A DNA stretch of 64,000 nt from Paraspadella gotoi (lineage: Eukaryota > Chaetognatha), in the NCBI GenBank assembly GCA_051294375.1, contig CM119263.1, positions 4,339,947 through 4,403,946 on the forward strand, written 5' to 3'. This document shows positions 9,538 to 21,498 of the stretch, one piece after another. The translations under genes were made by a program, and so were the position numbers. The notes under the pieces are model-generated. The model saw only the letters and a list, made by a program, of their open reading frames with translations. It was not told the DNA's origin and searched no databases. Every line of letters begins with the position of its first letter. Within the stretch, counting starts at the first letter, position 1.

Positions 9538-9965
9538 ATCAACGATCACCCTCTCTGATCCCTGATCTCTTCATCCCGATCCGCCGCTAAAACAACTCAA
9601 AAATATGGCCACAAAGGTCATTGATAACCCAAATTGATCCCAGATTGATCCCCGGACATTACCCTACGAGAATTCACCTTAAAAGCATAGTTGAAACTCC
9701 AGTTTTTCGAGTTTGAACTCGATAGTTTTTTTTCCCTTTTTTTCCTCTTTTTTGTTCTAACTTTTTCTTTTTCTTCTTTTTTTTTCTTATTTTTATATCA
9801 AATATTGTTGCCTTTTTTTCGGGTACGAAAGCAGTTCTCGACTGGTAATGAGAAATATTAGTCTCTCTCTCTCTCTCCTCTCCCTCTCCTTCTCTCCTCT
9901 CTCAACTCTCCTCCTCTCCATCTACCGCTCCCTCTCTCTCCATCTCTCTCCTCTCCATCTCCTCC
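9538..9965. other. 3' tail of unit A
   Basis: Contains repeated TGATCC motifs (CTCTGATCCCTGATCTC), a T-rich run at 9,726-9,800 and a final CT-rich run from 9,857 to the gap. Copy C has the same tail at 29,311-29,751. No gene. Confidence 0.7.
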
Positions 9966-9990
9966 NNNNNNNNNNNNNNNNNNNNNNNNN
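9966..9990. other. Assembly gap, 25 N
   Basis: A fixed-size gap joining the CT-rich end of unit A to a GA run of unit B, a typical join across simple repeat. Confidence 0.99.
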
Positions 9991-10181
9991 AGAGAGAGAG
10001 AGAGAGAGAGAATTATCTCCCACAAACGAGTCGAGGATTTATACTCCTCGCATCTTTCGACAACAACAACAACTACAACTAGAACAACTACAACTCGGTT
10101 AAAGACCAAGAATTTATGTTTCATTTCTCTCTTTATAGAATTTTTTTTTAAATGAGAAATAAATCTGAAACAATATTTACG

Positions 10182-10200
10182 ACGGTCGACGCTCGACCGT
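10182..10200. repeat. Short perfect hairpin, copy B
   Basis: Same 8-bp stem and CGC loop as at 499-517. Confidence 0.7.
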
Positions 10201-10238
10201 GAAAAGCCAACCGTTTCACTTTTTTTTGTTGCGAAGCG

Positions 10239-10250
10239 TCTCTCTCTCTA

Positions 10251-10326
<76 letters not shown>

Positions 10327-10334
10327 CTCTCTCG
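10239..10334. repeat. CT dinucleotide tract, copy B
   Basis: Same length and same CC interruptions as the tract at 555-651. Confidence 0.95.
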
Positions 10335-10966
10335 TGATTTATGAAGTGCTCAATTCTCGTCCGTCCATTCACGCGTCGAGCGCCCCCTTTTTTCTCCGAT
10401 GTCCATCTCTCGGTTTTTTTTCGAAGAAACAAAAGACTAATATTAAAAAAAAGATAATTTAATTAAGTCGGAATCGAGGTTTTAATTAAGGCGCGTTTTT
10501 TCATTTCCATCCTCGACTCGTGTAATTAAGGCGAGAAAGGTGGAGGAGCTAGATTTTAATTACGTTTGATTTATATGAACATTTATTTTATCGAACATCG
10601 TCGTATAATATGACTTGCGAGTATCCATTTTTGTCTTTAGATGAGATATCTTAGTTTTAGTAATGATATTTTTAGTTTTGTTTTCACATTTTTTCCTATT
10701 TTGCATATAATAAATCAGTTAAACGTTTTTTTTTAGCCAAACTTTTAATTAATTTGCCTCGAGCGCTTTGCGTCGCTTCTCCTCACCATCAGCCCTCACT
10801 CCGCGAGTCCCAGCCAACGCCCTGCACTCACCTCCACTAACTCACGCCATACCGCGCTCCCACAGCCGCCCACACGCGCGCCACACGCGCGCCCACACGC
10901 GCGCCCAAACAACGCGCCACACGTCGCAAACGAATCGTCGAATCTCGTCCGATGATGTATATCTCG

Positions 10967-11371
10967 TGTAAAGAATAGTCGTACGTTTACTGATAGCTGT
11001 ATGCACTGCATAGTCGTCACTAGCGGCTGCTTACGCGCGTCGATATTTGTTTATTGAGTTTGCCTAGTTTACCGAAACCTTACACTACCGTTTTTGAGGC
11101 GCCGTAAGACGATTCGACGTTACGAAAGTTTTTTGAAACGATTATTTTGAGGAAACGTAAAAAAATCCCTAACTGCCCAAAATGTAAATGAAATTGTAAA
11201 ATGTAATTCGACATTGTAATTTGATAAATAATATTTCTGCAGAGTTTTGAACACTTCGCTCTCCGTCACTTAGCATCTCAATAAACTACTCTTCGTTGAA
11301 CTCACGGGCATTTAACATTTAGACAGATATTTTTGATAGGCTTTTGCTCAGTGGACATCGATTTCCATATT
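10967..11371 (+). repeat. 5' LTR of BEL/Pao copy B
   Basis: Begins TGTAAAG. It is the same as 1,283-1,687 and differs from its own 3' LTR by the same indels as in copy A. Confidence 0.85.
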
Positions 11372-12380
11372 CAAACCTATTTAGCAGCCAAAGGGGGAAA
11401 ATAAAACCATACTTAGAGCGTTGGAACGAATAGGGACTTTTGGCCCATGAATCCGGATTGAAATTTAACTATAACCTAGCTGATAGCAGCGGGGCTAGCT
11501 AGGATCGACGACGCTAATAGCCTCTCGGGCTCACGCGAAGTTTGAATTTTTTTTCGCGGTTTTTAATAAACGGGCCGGTTTTTCGAAACCTGGTGCTAAC
11601 ATTCGCCGCTGCAGCCGCCGCCGGACGCGAGGACGAGGGAACGCGGGCGTGCAGAAGTGAAGCTGTCGATCCCAGTTCCAGACATCACGGTCGTCGAAGT
11701 CACCAAAAAGTATGGAGGCCTATGCCTAACAGCGAATGGCGAGAGTGAGACTTCACGATAAAGAAGGGATATTTTTATGATTCGCGACCGCAAAACGAAC
11801 GCGGGTTCGGGCGTTCCTACGAATTAAATCGAGGATTAAATAATTTCGTGGAAACTTACCACAAAGCGAAGGTCGATGCTACGGTTCAAGCGATCACAAA
11901 TCTGACGGACGTGCGTGGCCGGTAACGCGCTTTTCGAAGAACTTCACATTTCATTGCCCGTGCACGCCATCATTCGAGACCGACCGCGTGCGTAAAGTTT
12001 ATTAAATCCCGATTATTCGAGCTTCCGTTCGCGCCAAATGTTAGGAATTGGTCCTGTTATTGTTTTGGTCCGCTGCCGAAAAACCGTTCCGGAAGTTTGA
12101 GCTGAGAAAGAAGGGAGGGAAATATTTCTGTACTGGGCCGCCGCGGATAGCCTGTTTTTTTCCGAAAACCCGCGTAACGATCCCCACCTGCCCGTTATGC
12201 ACAGCAGTCCTCGTCCCACACGTCGAGGTGGCTGGAGACTTCGCCCGACTTTCCCGTGTCCACCCATTCGTTCGGAGAGATCGAAGGTCAGCATCCCGCT
12301 ATCGATAAAAACAGTATCTCATGCTTCGTCCAAATCGTCTCGTGAACGGTCCGTCGAGGTTAGTACAACGATCTGGAAAA

Positions 12381-14422
12381 AATGAAAGGAAGAAAGAATG
12401 ATATAGAAATGGAGGAAAGGAAAATTGAGTTAGCGGCGAGAAAAAGAAAAGAATCGAAAGGAGGAAAGAAAAAAGCGAGAAGAAAAGTTAAATCGTTTTT
12501 AAAAGAAGAGAAATAGTGACGACGTGAAGACCTGTTTTCATGTAGATCCGTTACTATGCGGTCGACGAACGTCGAAACAAAAGCGGACGTGTCGACGACT
12601 GAATGCCGAGACGCCGAAGAAATTCGTCGTAATGAACCGTCGCCGTGAGGAGCATCGTCAGGAGGAAGTGCCGTCTCACAGGAGCGCCGTCATGAGGAGC
12701 GCCGCCGCCGCGAGGAGTGCGCTTGGAAGCGCGCCGCCTTGAGACGTCGCGTCGAGGAGCGTTCGCAGAAAATTCATGAAACCAAAGAGGTGAACCGTTT
12801 TGCACGCCGGTCGATGATGATGCGGCATCAAGACTATACAACATTGTATGCCGCGGTAAGGGGCCGGAGACAGAAAGGGAAAAGCGAAGTCCAAGGTCGA
12901 AGTTTTTTCTTAACGTTTCCAAGAGTGGGGAGAAAATGATCGAATTCTCGCGCCGCGCCGATAGTAACGCCGCCGGGGGTACCCGCCGCCTTACGTTCCG
13001 TTAGCCGCGCCGAAATCCGTACCGCCTCCCGTTCCGCCGCCCGTACAGCCGTTCGTGCTTTCCGTCAATCCAGTTTAAAAGCGAGTGAGCCGCCGGCTCG
13101 CCCCCCGCCGCCGCCGCCGCCGCCGCCGCCGCGTCCTGAGTTAACAAGAAAAAGCTGTTGAGCCGCATGTCGCGCGGTTATCAGAAACGCCGTCGTCCGT
13201 TTATCGGATTTATCACACCGCCGCATAGTCTTGTAATTGTTCTTGTAAACTGAGAGATCTTCCAAGTAGTGCTGCTGCCGTCGTCGACAGGTAGGCCGCC
13301 GGAGGAGGATCGTGAATCTGAAAGGAAAGGAAACGGAGAAAAAGGTTGAGAGGATGCGTAACTCAGCTTTGTATCTTACAAACGCAACAACAGGCATTAA
13401 GTTTGATTAGGCAGAACGTCCCCAAGTTAAGTTTAACCGGTAAAGACGCAGAGTGGATTTTCGGAGTCGCAAATGAATTCATTTGAGTCCGTTGATCGTA
13501 TCGGCCGGGGTACAAGATGAGATCTTAATGTCTGAGTTAAAAGAATAATTTCGACGGAGACGCCGGAATAATTGTTTCAGCAATATGAAGGCTTCGGCGA
13601 CATAAAGGAGCCCTGGAAAAAGGTCCAAAAAAGTTTTAACGATTGAGTTCGGTCGTAGAATTTCACAGCGAGGCAAATGTTGAGGATTTATTAAAAAGGC
13701 CCGAAAATCTCGGATTCGAGATCACGCGGGAGCGAGAACCTTTATTCTCGAGATGGAAAAGTTTCACAGTTCGCGCCGTCCGAACAAAATCGTGCCGACC
13801 ACTTTTTCTACGCAAGAAACATACACTGAAGGTCATTTCAAAAAAAATTGCGTTTTAGCCGGTCCGGTTTTCCGAAGAGAATGATTCGACATGAGATGTG
13901 CAGTTTTGAAAGAGAATAGAGAAGGAAATCTCGAAATGGATTTTCGCGGAAGAATTTATTGAACTCGTGAAAGATTGACGAAGATGAGCGAAAGAAAGGA
14001 AGCTGTTGAACAAACAACGTAAAATAATGGGAAACGAGAGAGTGAGTGAGAATGATACAAATGAGCGCACGCACGTACGGTATCACAGAACAATGTGTCC
14101 GTCCGACGCCGCCACGACCACGAAAGCAAAAGCCGTCGGCGCGAGTCAAAGCGTTCCAAACCAAACTCAGATCCAAGCACACACGTTCACCACCGAGAGG
14201 GCAGCGAAAGTCTAAGTGGTGATTTTTGGCGAAAAAGCACATTTTAAACCGGAGTATTTATAAAATTTCTGAGCTGGACGAAGACTCGAGATCCGGCTTG
14301 ATAGGGAGAAAGGCCTGTGCATGTTATGTTTGGTCGAGGACATCAAGCGAGATCATGTTCGAACTTGATGGCTGCCAACGTGTGGACGTCGCGCCCATTC
14401 ACGCATCCTCTGCATCGTGAAG
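12381..14422 (+). pseudogene. Decayed BEL/Pao gag region, copy B
   Basis: Same broken frames as 2,697-4,738: charged stretches, the NVPKLSLTGKD segment near 13,406, and the split zinc knuckle CMLC / FGRGHQARSC near 14,318-14,358. I see no difference from copy A that would restore a frame. Confidence 0.62.
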
Positions 14423-14546
14423 GCCGGCGATAGAGGAAAATTCTTCCTGCTAGCGGCCGCGGTATGGTGACGAACCGGCCGCGTTCAAACCAATAGTACC
14501 TGTTGTTGTAACGAAATGAGAATAAAATCTGTTGTTACATACGCTA

Positions 14547-14959
14547 ATGTTAGACAGCGGAGCCACGAGATCGGCAATTTCACTTAGATTGCGGCGAGAA
14601 TTATAATGTAAATACTTATGCTGAATTTACAAATTTAACGGCACGTACAACAAAGTATCAAAAGCCTGGAGAGATTACACGACATTAGAATTTCGAATTT
14701 GGACGAACTTACGCCACGGAAATAAACAAATAGTTTTTAGTCGGCGACGTATTAACGACAGAGACCGACCGACCGACAAAATCACGAAATTGAAGATTAC
14801 AATTACATAAGGAAGTGAGATTTGAGGAATTGGAAAGAAGATGCGGTTGAGATGTGATTCTCGACGGCCAGGTTGGCACATGTCTTGGGTCGGTGGAAGA
14901 CAGGATCGGGCCGGAAGGGTTTCCCGTTGCACTAAAGAACGAAGTTTCGGATGACGACT
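14547..14959 (+). pseudogene. Decayed BEL/Pao protease, copy B
   Basis: LDSGATRSAIS with the catalytic DSG near 14,553-14,561, and GPEGFPVALK near 14,908. Same lesions as copy A. Confidence 0.7.
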
Positions 14960-15460
14960 GATCGAGCAAGTGACGAAACGAAAGTGGAGATCACGTAAGT
15001 TGTTTGTTCGACGTTGCCAGAGACGTAGAAACTGGCAATATTTGATCGCGAATATGTTTTCGTTATGATTTTCTGTTTGGAAGGGTCGAACTGTATCGTC
15101 GAGGTTCAACACGCGTCTCCGTGCAAGATGGATTTCGCGATTGAGCAGCTTGAGAGAGAAAATTTATTTCAATGAGTCAACGGCATTATGTCGCGCCATC
15201 GCCATGGAAAAACACGGAAGGAAAAAACCGCTTGAGATGTTCGCGAAGATGAAAAAGAAGTTACGAAGAGCGCAGAGAACAGAGCGAGGAAGTTCGGGCA
15301 AATAAAATGAGAAAAGATCGGTGGTGCTTGAAGGGGTGTTAAAGACGATGAGGAAACCATAAGGTTTGGGTCATGTAAAGAAAAAGCTAAAGTTGAGAAT
15401 CCGTTCGCTGATTTGCCCGTGTTTTTTCGCGCCGTTACCTCGTCGTTACAAGCGGGACAA

Positions 15461-16164
15461 GAACCGGCAAAATTTCGTATTTGCCCAGGTGCGTTGTCGA
15501 AAGTCAAAGGAAAGTGTTTAAATGATTTTTTGATACGCTGTACCCGATAACCTTACACTTTAGTCGGCATGTTGTTAAAATTTCGCCGAAAAAAGGTACA
15601 GCTATTCCGGAGATATTAAAGGATTTTTTCACCAAGTTGAGCTTCATCCAAAAGACGTGCCGCGTTTCAGGTACCATTGGTACAAGGATAAGTCGATGAG
15701 GGAATTGGAGGTGCGCGAGCCGCTCGTGCCACGGTGTTCGGTGGCGGCCGGAAGCCCAGGTATAGACAGACTTTCCGTGGTGCAATATCATGGTATAGAG
15801 ACTGAGTTCAAAAGAAAGATTTTTTCGCCGGAGGTGATAGCGGCGTTTTTCTTGAAAGTAATACGTCGATGATTTTTTTGATTCGTTGGACGGGATTAAG
15901 GCGGCAAGGAAGATGAAAAGGACAATGACTGAGGGATGAGAAAGGGTGGATTTGAAACTGGAGAAATAGCAAGCATCGGACGAGAGAATTTTGTCGGACA
16001 GGCGGACGGCGAACGAATGAAGACCAAAAGTGGTTGACGGCAGTCGCGGACGAAGAACTGGAAAGACGATTTTGGAAAGAATGGCCGAAAACGCGCTGCC
16101 GGAGGATCCGTCGATACGCCAAATATGATTCGAAGGATTGGAGTCGCATTTAAAGACATTTGAA
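15461..16164 (+). pseudogene. Decayed BEL/Pao reverse transcriptase, copy B
   Basis: Same three-frame arrangement as copy A: VKGKCLNDFLIR, then GDIKGFFHQVEL, then YVDD at 15,862-15,873. The identical stop and shifts show descent from one already broken copy, or copying by the assembler. Confidence 0.83.
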
Positions 16165-17362
16165 AAGTCGCCCATTGTTTTGTTTTGTTGTTAAGTCGCG
16201 TGCGCGAAGTAATCTTGACCAGGAAACTAAAAAGGGAAACATTAATTAGAAATAAGCGAGGGAAGGGCCACGTCAAATTTGTGACGAGGTCGAAAACTAG
16301 ATACCAAATAAAGCATTAACGAAAATAAAAAACAAAAAAAGAACTTACCTTTAAAAATTAACGACGGTAAATAGGATAAACGAGATCAACAAAAGTTTTA
16401 AGAGCGAAAATGAAAGTAAAACATATTGATCGAGAGAAAAGATAAAGTCCTATAGGATAGGCTAGTATTAAAATAGGAAAGCATACTAGCTAGATGCGGA
16501 TTACTTATTAAATTTAATTTCAACCGTATTCGAAATAACATTAATTTTTGCTCATAACAAAAAAAAAAAAAAAAAAAAAAAGAAAAGAAAAAAAGAACAT
16601 TATCTAAACAAACTAATTCTTGCAGTGCAAGAAAGGGGGAGAGAAATTCAGCGTAGTTTCGTCCGTCTCGAATGCACGCATGCAAATGCCCGCACACGCA
16701 CGTAACACGCAGTACACAGCCAAAACTCGTTCCAGACAAGATGAAGACGGAGACAACGAAAGACGGTACGGCAAAGCGTCAAGCAAAGCAAAGCGTAAAA
16801 GCAGAGCAGAACGTCATCAGCAAGCAGAACTAGGACGTCATCGAACAGAACAACAGCGTGCATCGAGCAGAGCATCATTCGCGGCGTCAGTCCGTAGCGC
16901 GTCGTCGGGCGCCGTGCGTGGAAAGAGAGACGAAACAAGGCCAGCCAAAGATTGTTGCACACTCCGTCGTCATGGGCGTCAAGAACTGTTGCTGACCCCA
17001 TCAAGGGCCAATCAAAGACGTTCTAGTTCGTCGTCAAAGGACGTTGCAACGGGTCGTCAAGGTTGTGTCAACCCAAGATGCCAGCAGAATCCGGTCAAAG
17101 AAAGCAGAACGTTCACTCGCGGGAGAATGGGCAACCGTTACGGGGGGAGCTCGTGCCATGGAGACGACGAAAGCCGGGCGCGGACTTGGGATACGGGGAA
17201 ATATACTTTGGGGATATGGGGGAAATGAACTTTGGGGAAAGGGGCAGTACGTCAAAGGAAAATACATTACTTCTTCAAATTGCAATGGGCGAAGATTTGA
17301 TTTGTTTCTTGTAGCGACTATTAGTAGTTTAATTGTTTTTGGTCGAAGGGTCGACGGGGGAG

Positions 17363-17776
17363 TGTAAAGAATAGTCGTACGTTTATGAATAGCTGTATTG
17401 CACTGCATAGGTCGTATAGCGCTGCTTACGGCGTCGTCGATAATTTGTTATTTGAGTTAGCCTAGTTACTGAAACCTTCACTACCGTTTTGAGGCGCCGT
17501 AAGACGATTCGAGCGTTACCGAGTTTTTGAAACCGATTATTTTGAGAAAAACTGTAAAAATCCCTAACTGCCCAAAATGTAAGATGAAATTGTAAAATGT
17601 AATTCGACATTGTATTTGATAAATAATAATTTCTGCAGATTTGAACACTTCGCTTCTGCCGTCACTTCACATCCTACCAATAAAACTACTCTCGTTGAAA
17701 CTCAACGGGCATTTAACATTTAGACAGATATTTTTTGATTAGGCTTTTTGTAGTGGAAATTTCGATTTCAAATAAT
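17363..17776 (+). repeat. 3' LTR of BEL/Pao copy B
   Basis: Starts TGTAAAG straight after GGGGGAG and is followed by TCTCG at 17,777-17,781. Confidence 0.85.
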
Positions 17777-17824
17777 TCTCGCGTTCATCTTCGTGCGGCC
17801 GGTCCTGTCCAATTTCAATATATG

Positions 17825-17895
17825 TATTTCTCATCTCTCTCTTCTCGTCTCTCTCTCATCTCTCTCTCGTCTCGTCTCTCTCTCTCCTTCTCTCA

Positions 17896-17938
<43 letters not shown>

Positions 17939-17958
17939 ATCATCTCTCTCTCTCTCTG
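17825..17958. repeat. CT-rich tract, copy B
   Basis: CT dinucleotides with ATCT and CGTCT interruptions. It matches 27,952-28,085 in copy C; the corresponding tract in copy A (8,165-8,280) is arranged differently. Confidence 0.93.
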
Positions 17959-18296
17959 ACTTCAGAAAATGTGGTTTTGTTTCCATACTCGCCTTCATTC
18001 TCGAATGACAATCGAAAATATTCATTTTGACTTTCGTCATTATCTTTTTTTATAACAATACAATTTTTTTTTGTATATCTGGCAGGAAAGCAGAGCTTCT
18101 CTCGTTGCTTGGTCAGAGGGAAGCTAATTTTTTTCTCGTTTATCCAACTAATAACGAAACTTTTTTTAAACTTTATTCTGCATAAATTTTTTTAAAAAAT
18201 GTTCATTATTTACCAGTCAAAAAATAATTTTCTCCTTCGTTAATCACTTTTAGTTTTGGCTCTCTCATCCTTTGGCTTGAAAACAGCGTCACACCC

Positions 18297-18335
<39 letters not shown>

Positions 18336-18345
18336 AAGAGAGAGA
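18297..18345. repeat. CT tract facing a short GA tract, end of unit B
   Basis: A CT run of about 36 bp, a short A-rich spacer, then GAGAGAGA: a small inverted pair. This is where copy B leaves the sequence shared with A and C. Confidence 0.8.
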
Positions 18346-18894
18346 TAAGTCGACGACGACTTTTAGGAAAGTTCAGAGAATTTGCTTGGTCAGCTTCCAT
18401 GTCTTCCAAACTTATTCACCATCACCACAATCAACTGAACTCAACACATTGAACCCAATCTTCACTCACTAATAATTAAAAATTTTAATGATCAACCTAA
18501 TAAGTAGAATCTTATTAATTAGTCCTATTGATTACTATTGATTCATAATTAATCATTAAGCCTTGAAAATGATTAAAATTAAAATGCGTTAAAAACTGCT
18601 AAATACCTCGCTAGTCAAGAAACGGGAACCCATTCGAACGCCAGAGAATAGTAAAATGGTGCCCCTTAAGAACCTCGTGAGCCCCGGAATTTGGCATAAT
18701 TCCACTTGTTTAATGACGGAAAGGCAGGTCAGCCTGGGTGACAGAAATTTTTTGTCCTGAGAAGAAACTCACGGAAAACGAGGGGGAGAGAAGAGAGAGA
18801 CAGAGGAGAAGAGAAAAAAGGAAGGTTCTTTCTCTTTGCAAGGCAAATTTTTTTCTTTCTTTTCTTTTCTTTTTGCGAAACGAGCGGGAGGGGA

Positions 18895-18923
18895 GAGAGT
18901 ATATATATGAGAGAGAGAGAAGA

Positions 18924-18986
<63 letters not shown>

Positions 18987-19022
18987 AGAAGAGAGAGAGA
19001 GAGAAGAGAAGAAGAGAGAGAA
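18895..19022. repeat. GA tract in the spacer
   Basis: Begins with a short TATATATA, followed by about 115 bp of GA dinucleotides with GAAGA interruptions. Confidence 0.93.
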
Positions 19023-19210
19023 AAAACCGGGGAGGGAGATAAACCCTGGAGAGACATGAAGTTCTCTTTGCATTTCTTATTCTTTAAATCTTTTTTTAAA
19101 TCCTTTTTTCTTTTCCTTTCACTACTTTCTTCCTCTCTACTTCATTTCTCTTTCTTATCTTTTCAAAGTCAAAGTCTCGAGTTGAGATGAAGAAGTCAAC
19201 CGTTGACGAC

Positions 19211-19310
19211 GCCTTCTTCACACTCACACTCCACACTCTACACTCCACACTTCACACTCCACATTTCACAATCCACACTCCACACTCCAATTTCATACTC
19301 GTCACTCCTA
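19211..19310. repeat. CACTCCACA tandem repeat
   Basis: About ten imperfect copies of a 9-10 bp unit (CACTCCACA / CACTTCACA). Confidence 0.85.
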
Positions 19311-19439
19311 ACCTCAACCATATTTAAACCTACCATCCTGCCACAACCACCTATTGTGTCGCCTCGCTTAGATGATTGTCAGTTAAAGCAATTTGTGTCC
19401 TATGACATTTTGTTATACATTTTGTTTGTGTTTCTTTTT

Positions 19440-19670
19440 AATTAGGGCATTTGAACTAATATTCCCAACCTAATCCTGAACCTGAACTCTGAGCCGAAAC
19501 CCTAGCCCTAATTTCCAAACCGTAATCTCAAAAAACCCTAAACTCTACTACCCATCTTGATCCCTAACCTAATCATAAACCAATCTTTAACTTTAATCAT
19601 TAACCTGATCCGTAAACCGATCCTTAACCCTAACCTGTTACTTAATCTCACCTAATTCGGAATTTAAGAT
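19440..19670. repeat. Degenerate CCCTAA-like tract
   Basis: Many AACCCTAA, CCTAATC and CCGTAATC words in one orientation, about every 6-12 bp. It looks like a decayed telomere-type (TTAGGG on the other strand) array. Similar tracts lie at 32,215-32,410 and 43,020-43,215. Confidence 0.6.
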
Positions 19671-19698
19671 AAAAGAAGGCGTTCTCGGATAAAAAGGC

Positions 19699-19735
19699 GA
19701 ATATTATATATATAATAATATATATATTATATATT
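19699..19735. repeat. AT palindrome near the B/C junction
   Basis: GAATAT at one end and ATATTC at the other with AT-only sequence between: a near-perfect palindrome of about 37 bp. It lies 78 bp before the first base of unit C, where a fragile cruciform could favour breakage. Confidence 0.75.
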
Positions 19736-20055
19736 CAATTGCATGAACATTCGAACTCGAAAATCGCAATTATCGTAATAGCTTCTCGTTCCACACTTTA
19801 AACTACCCATTTTCTCCACACCCCCCAAAACCACCACGAAACCACCTCTTTCCCACCACCCACTTCTTTTTAACGCCTTTGTTTGCTAGAACTAATTAGA
19901 CGCAAACGTTCGTTAGCCTTCGTCTGAATTTACGGTGACAAGGAACGAGGTTTTCGCTTTGCATAGCAGAGGGGGGGGGGAGATGGGGGGAGAAAGAGCG
20001 ATAATAAGCGTCGTATCGCTGCGGTAAAAAGCGTCGGTAAAAAAGCGTCGGTCTA

Positions 20056-20138
<83 letters not shown>
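20056..20138. repeat. GA tract, copy C
   Basis: Counterpart of 245-328. Confidence 0.95.
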
Positions 20139-20309
20139 ATTAATCTCCCACAAACGAAGTCGAGGATTTATACTCCTCGGCATCTTTCGACAACAACAAC
20201 AACTACCACTAGGAAAACTACAACTCGGTTAAAGACCAAGAATTTATGTTTCATTTCTTCTTTATAGATTTTTTTTTAATGAGACAATAAATCTGAAACA
20301 ATATTTACG

Positions 20310-20328
20310 ACGGTCGACGCTCGACCGT
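20310..20328. repeat. Short perfect hairpin, copy C
   Basis: Same as 499-517. Confidence 0.7.
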
Positions 20329-20365
20329 GAAAAGCCAAACGTTTCACTTTTTTTGTTGCGAAGCG

Positions 20366-20377
20366 TCTCTCTCTCTA

Positions 20378-20453
<76 letters not shown>

Positions 20454-20461
20454 CTCTCTCG
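20366..20461. repeat. CT tract, copy C
   Basis: Same length and interruptions as 555-651. Confidence 0.95.
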
Positions 20462-21093
20462 TGATTTATGAAGTGCTCAATTCTCGTCCGTCCATTCACG
20501 CGTCGAGCGCCCCCTTTTTTCTCCGATGTCCATCTCTCGGTTTTTTTTCGAAGAAACAAAAGACTAATATTAAAAAAAAGATAATTTAATTAAGTCGGAA
20601 TCGAGGTTTTAATTAAGGCGCGTTTTTTCATTTCCATCCTCGACTCGTGTAATTAAGGCGAGAAAGGTGGAGGAGCTAGATTTTAATTACGTTTGATTTA
20701 TATGAACATTTATTTTATCGAACATCGTCGTATAATATGACTTGCGAGTATCCATTTTTGTCTTTAGATGAGATATCTTAGTTTTAGTAATGATATTTTT
20801 AGTTTTGTTTTCACATTTTTTCCTATTTTGCATATAATAAATCAGTTAAACGTTTTTTTTTAGCCAAACTTTTAATTAATTTGCCTCGAGCGCTTTGCGT
20901 CGCTTCTCCTCACCATCAGCCCTCACTCCGCGAGTCCCAGCCAACGCCCTGCACTCACCTCCACTAACTCACGCCATACCGCGCTCCCACAGCCGCCCAC
21001 ACGCGCGCCACACGCGCGCCCACACGCGCGCCCAAACAACGCGCCACACGTCGCAAACGAATCGTCGAATCTCGTCCGATGATGTATATCTCG

Positions 21094-21498
21094 TGTAAAG
21101 AATAGTCGTACGTTTACTGATAGCTGTATGCACTGCATAGTCGTCACTAGCGGCTGCTTACGCGCGTCGATATTTGTTTATTGAGTTTGCCTAGTTTACC
21201 GAAACCTTACACTACCGTTTTTGAGGCGCCGTAAGACGATTCGACGTTACGAAAGTTTTTTGAAACGATTATTTTGAGGAAACGTAAAAAAATCCCTAAC
21301 TGCCCAAAATGTAAATGAAATTGTAAAATGTAATTCGACATTGTAATTTGATAAATAATATTTCTGCAGAGTTTTGAACACTTCGCTCTCCGTCACTTAG
21401 CATCTCAATAAACTACTCTTCGTTGAACTCACGGGCATTTAACATTTAGACAGATATTTTTGATAGGCTTTTGCTCAGTGGACATCGATTTCCATATT
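21094..21498 (+). repeat. 5' LTR of BEL/Pao copy C
   Basis: Begins TGTAAAG after TCTCG. Same as 1,283-1,687. Confidence 0.85.

Larger units (their letters stand above)
1..9965 (+). repeat. Large repeat unit, copy A
   Basis: First of three copies of a unit of about 9.8 kb. Positions about 160 to 8,100 match copy C at a constant offset of 19,811 bases, and positions about 540 to 8,100 match copy B at a constant offset of 9,684, so no net insertion or deletion is visible over more than 7.5 kb. The outer parts (1-160 and 8,100-9,965) match copy C only with many one-base indels, mostly in homopolymers and CT runs. The unit holds one BEL/Pao element plus flanks. The 5' limit is the window edge and the 3' limit is a CT run ending in a 25-N gap, so the true ends are not seen. 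Confidence 0.95.
10967..17776 (+). mobile_element. BEL/Pao LTR retrotransposon, copy B
   Basis: Same element as 1,283-8,092, shifted by 9,684 with no net length change. Its flanks are also those of copy A, including TCTCG before the 5' LTR and after the 3' LTR, so it was carried here by duplication of the whole unit and is not a second insertion. The same stops and frameshifts are present. No RNase H or integrase is seen. Confidence 0.87.
9991..18300 (+). repeat. Large repeat unit, copy B, both ends missing
   Basis: Matches copy A at offset +9,684 from about 10,224 and copy C at offset -10,127 up to about 18,045. It begins inside the GA tract after the gap, so the first 300 bases of the unit are missing. 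At about 18,297 it leaves the A/C sequence within a CT run and lacks the second long CT region, the GAAT tract and the tail. Confidence 0.93.
18346..19812. other. Spacer between units B and C, no gene seen
   Basis: Single-copy in this window. 18,430-18,720 is AT-rich with ATTAATCATTAAG-like motifs; 18,780-19,025 is GA-rich; 19,080-19,170 is T-rich; then come CACTCC repeats, a CCCTAA-like tract and an AT palindrome. Open frames here are translations of simple repeats. Confidence 0.7.

Noticed and set aside
9307-9549. An 80-codon minus-strand frame (His/Ile/Ser/Phe)
   Set aside because: A direct translation of the GAAT array.
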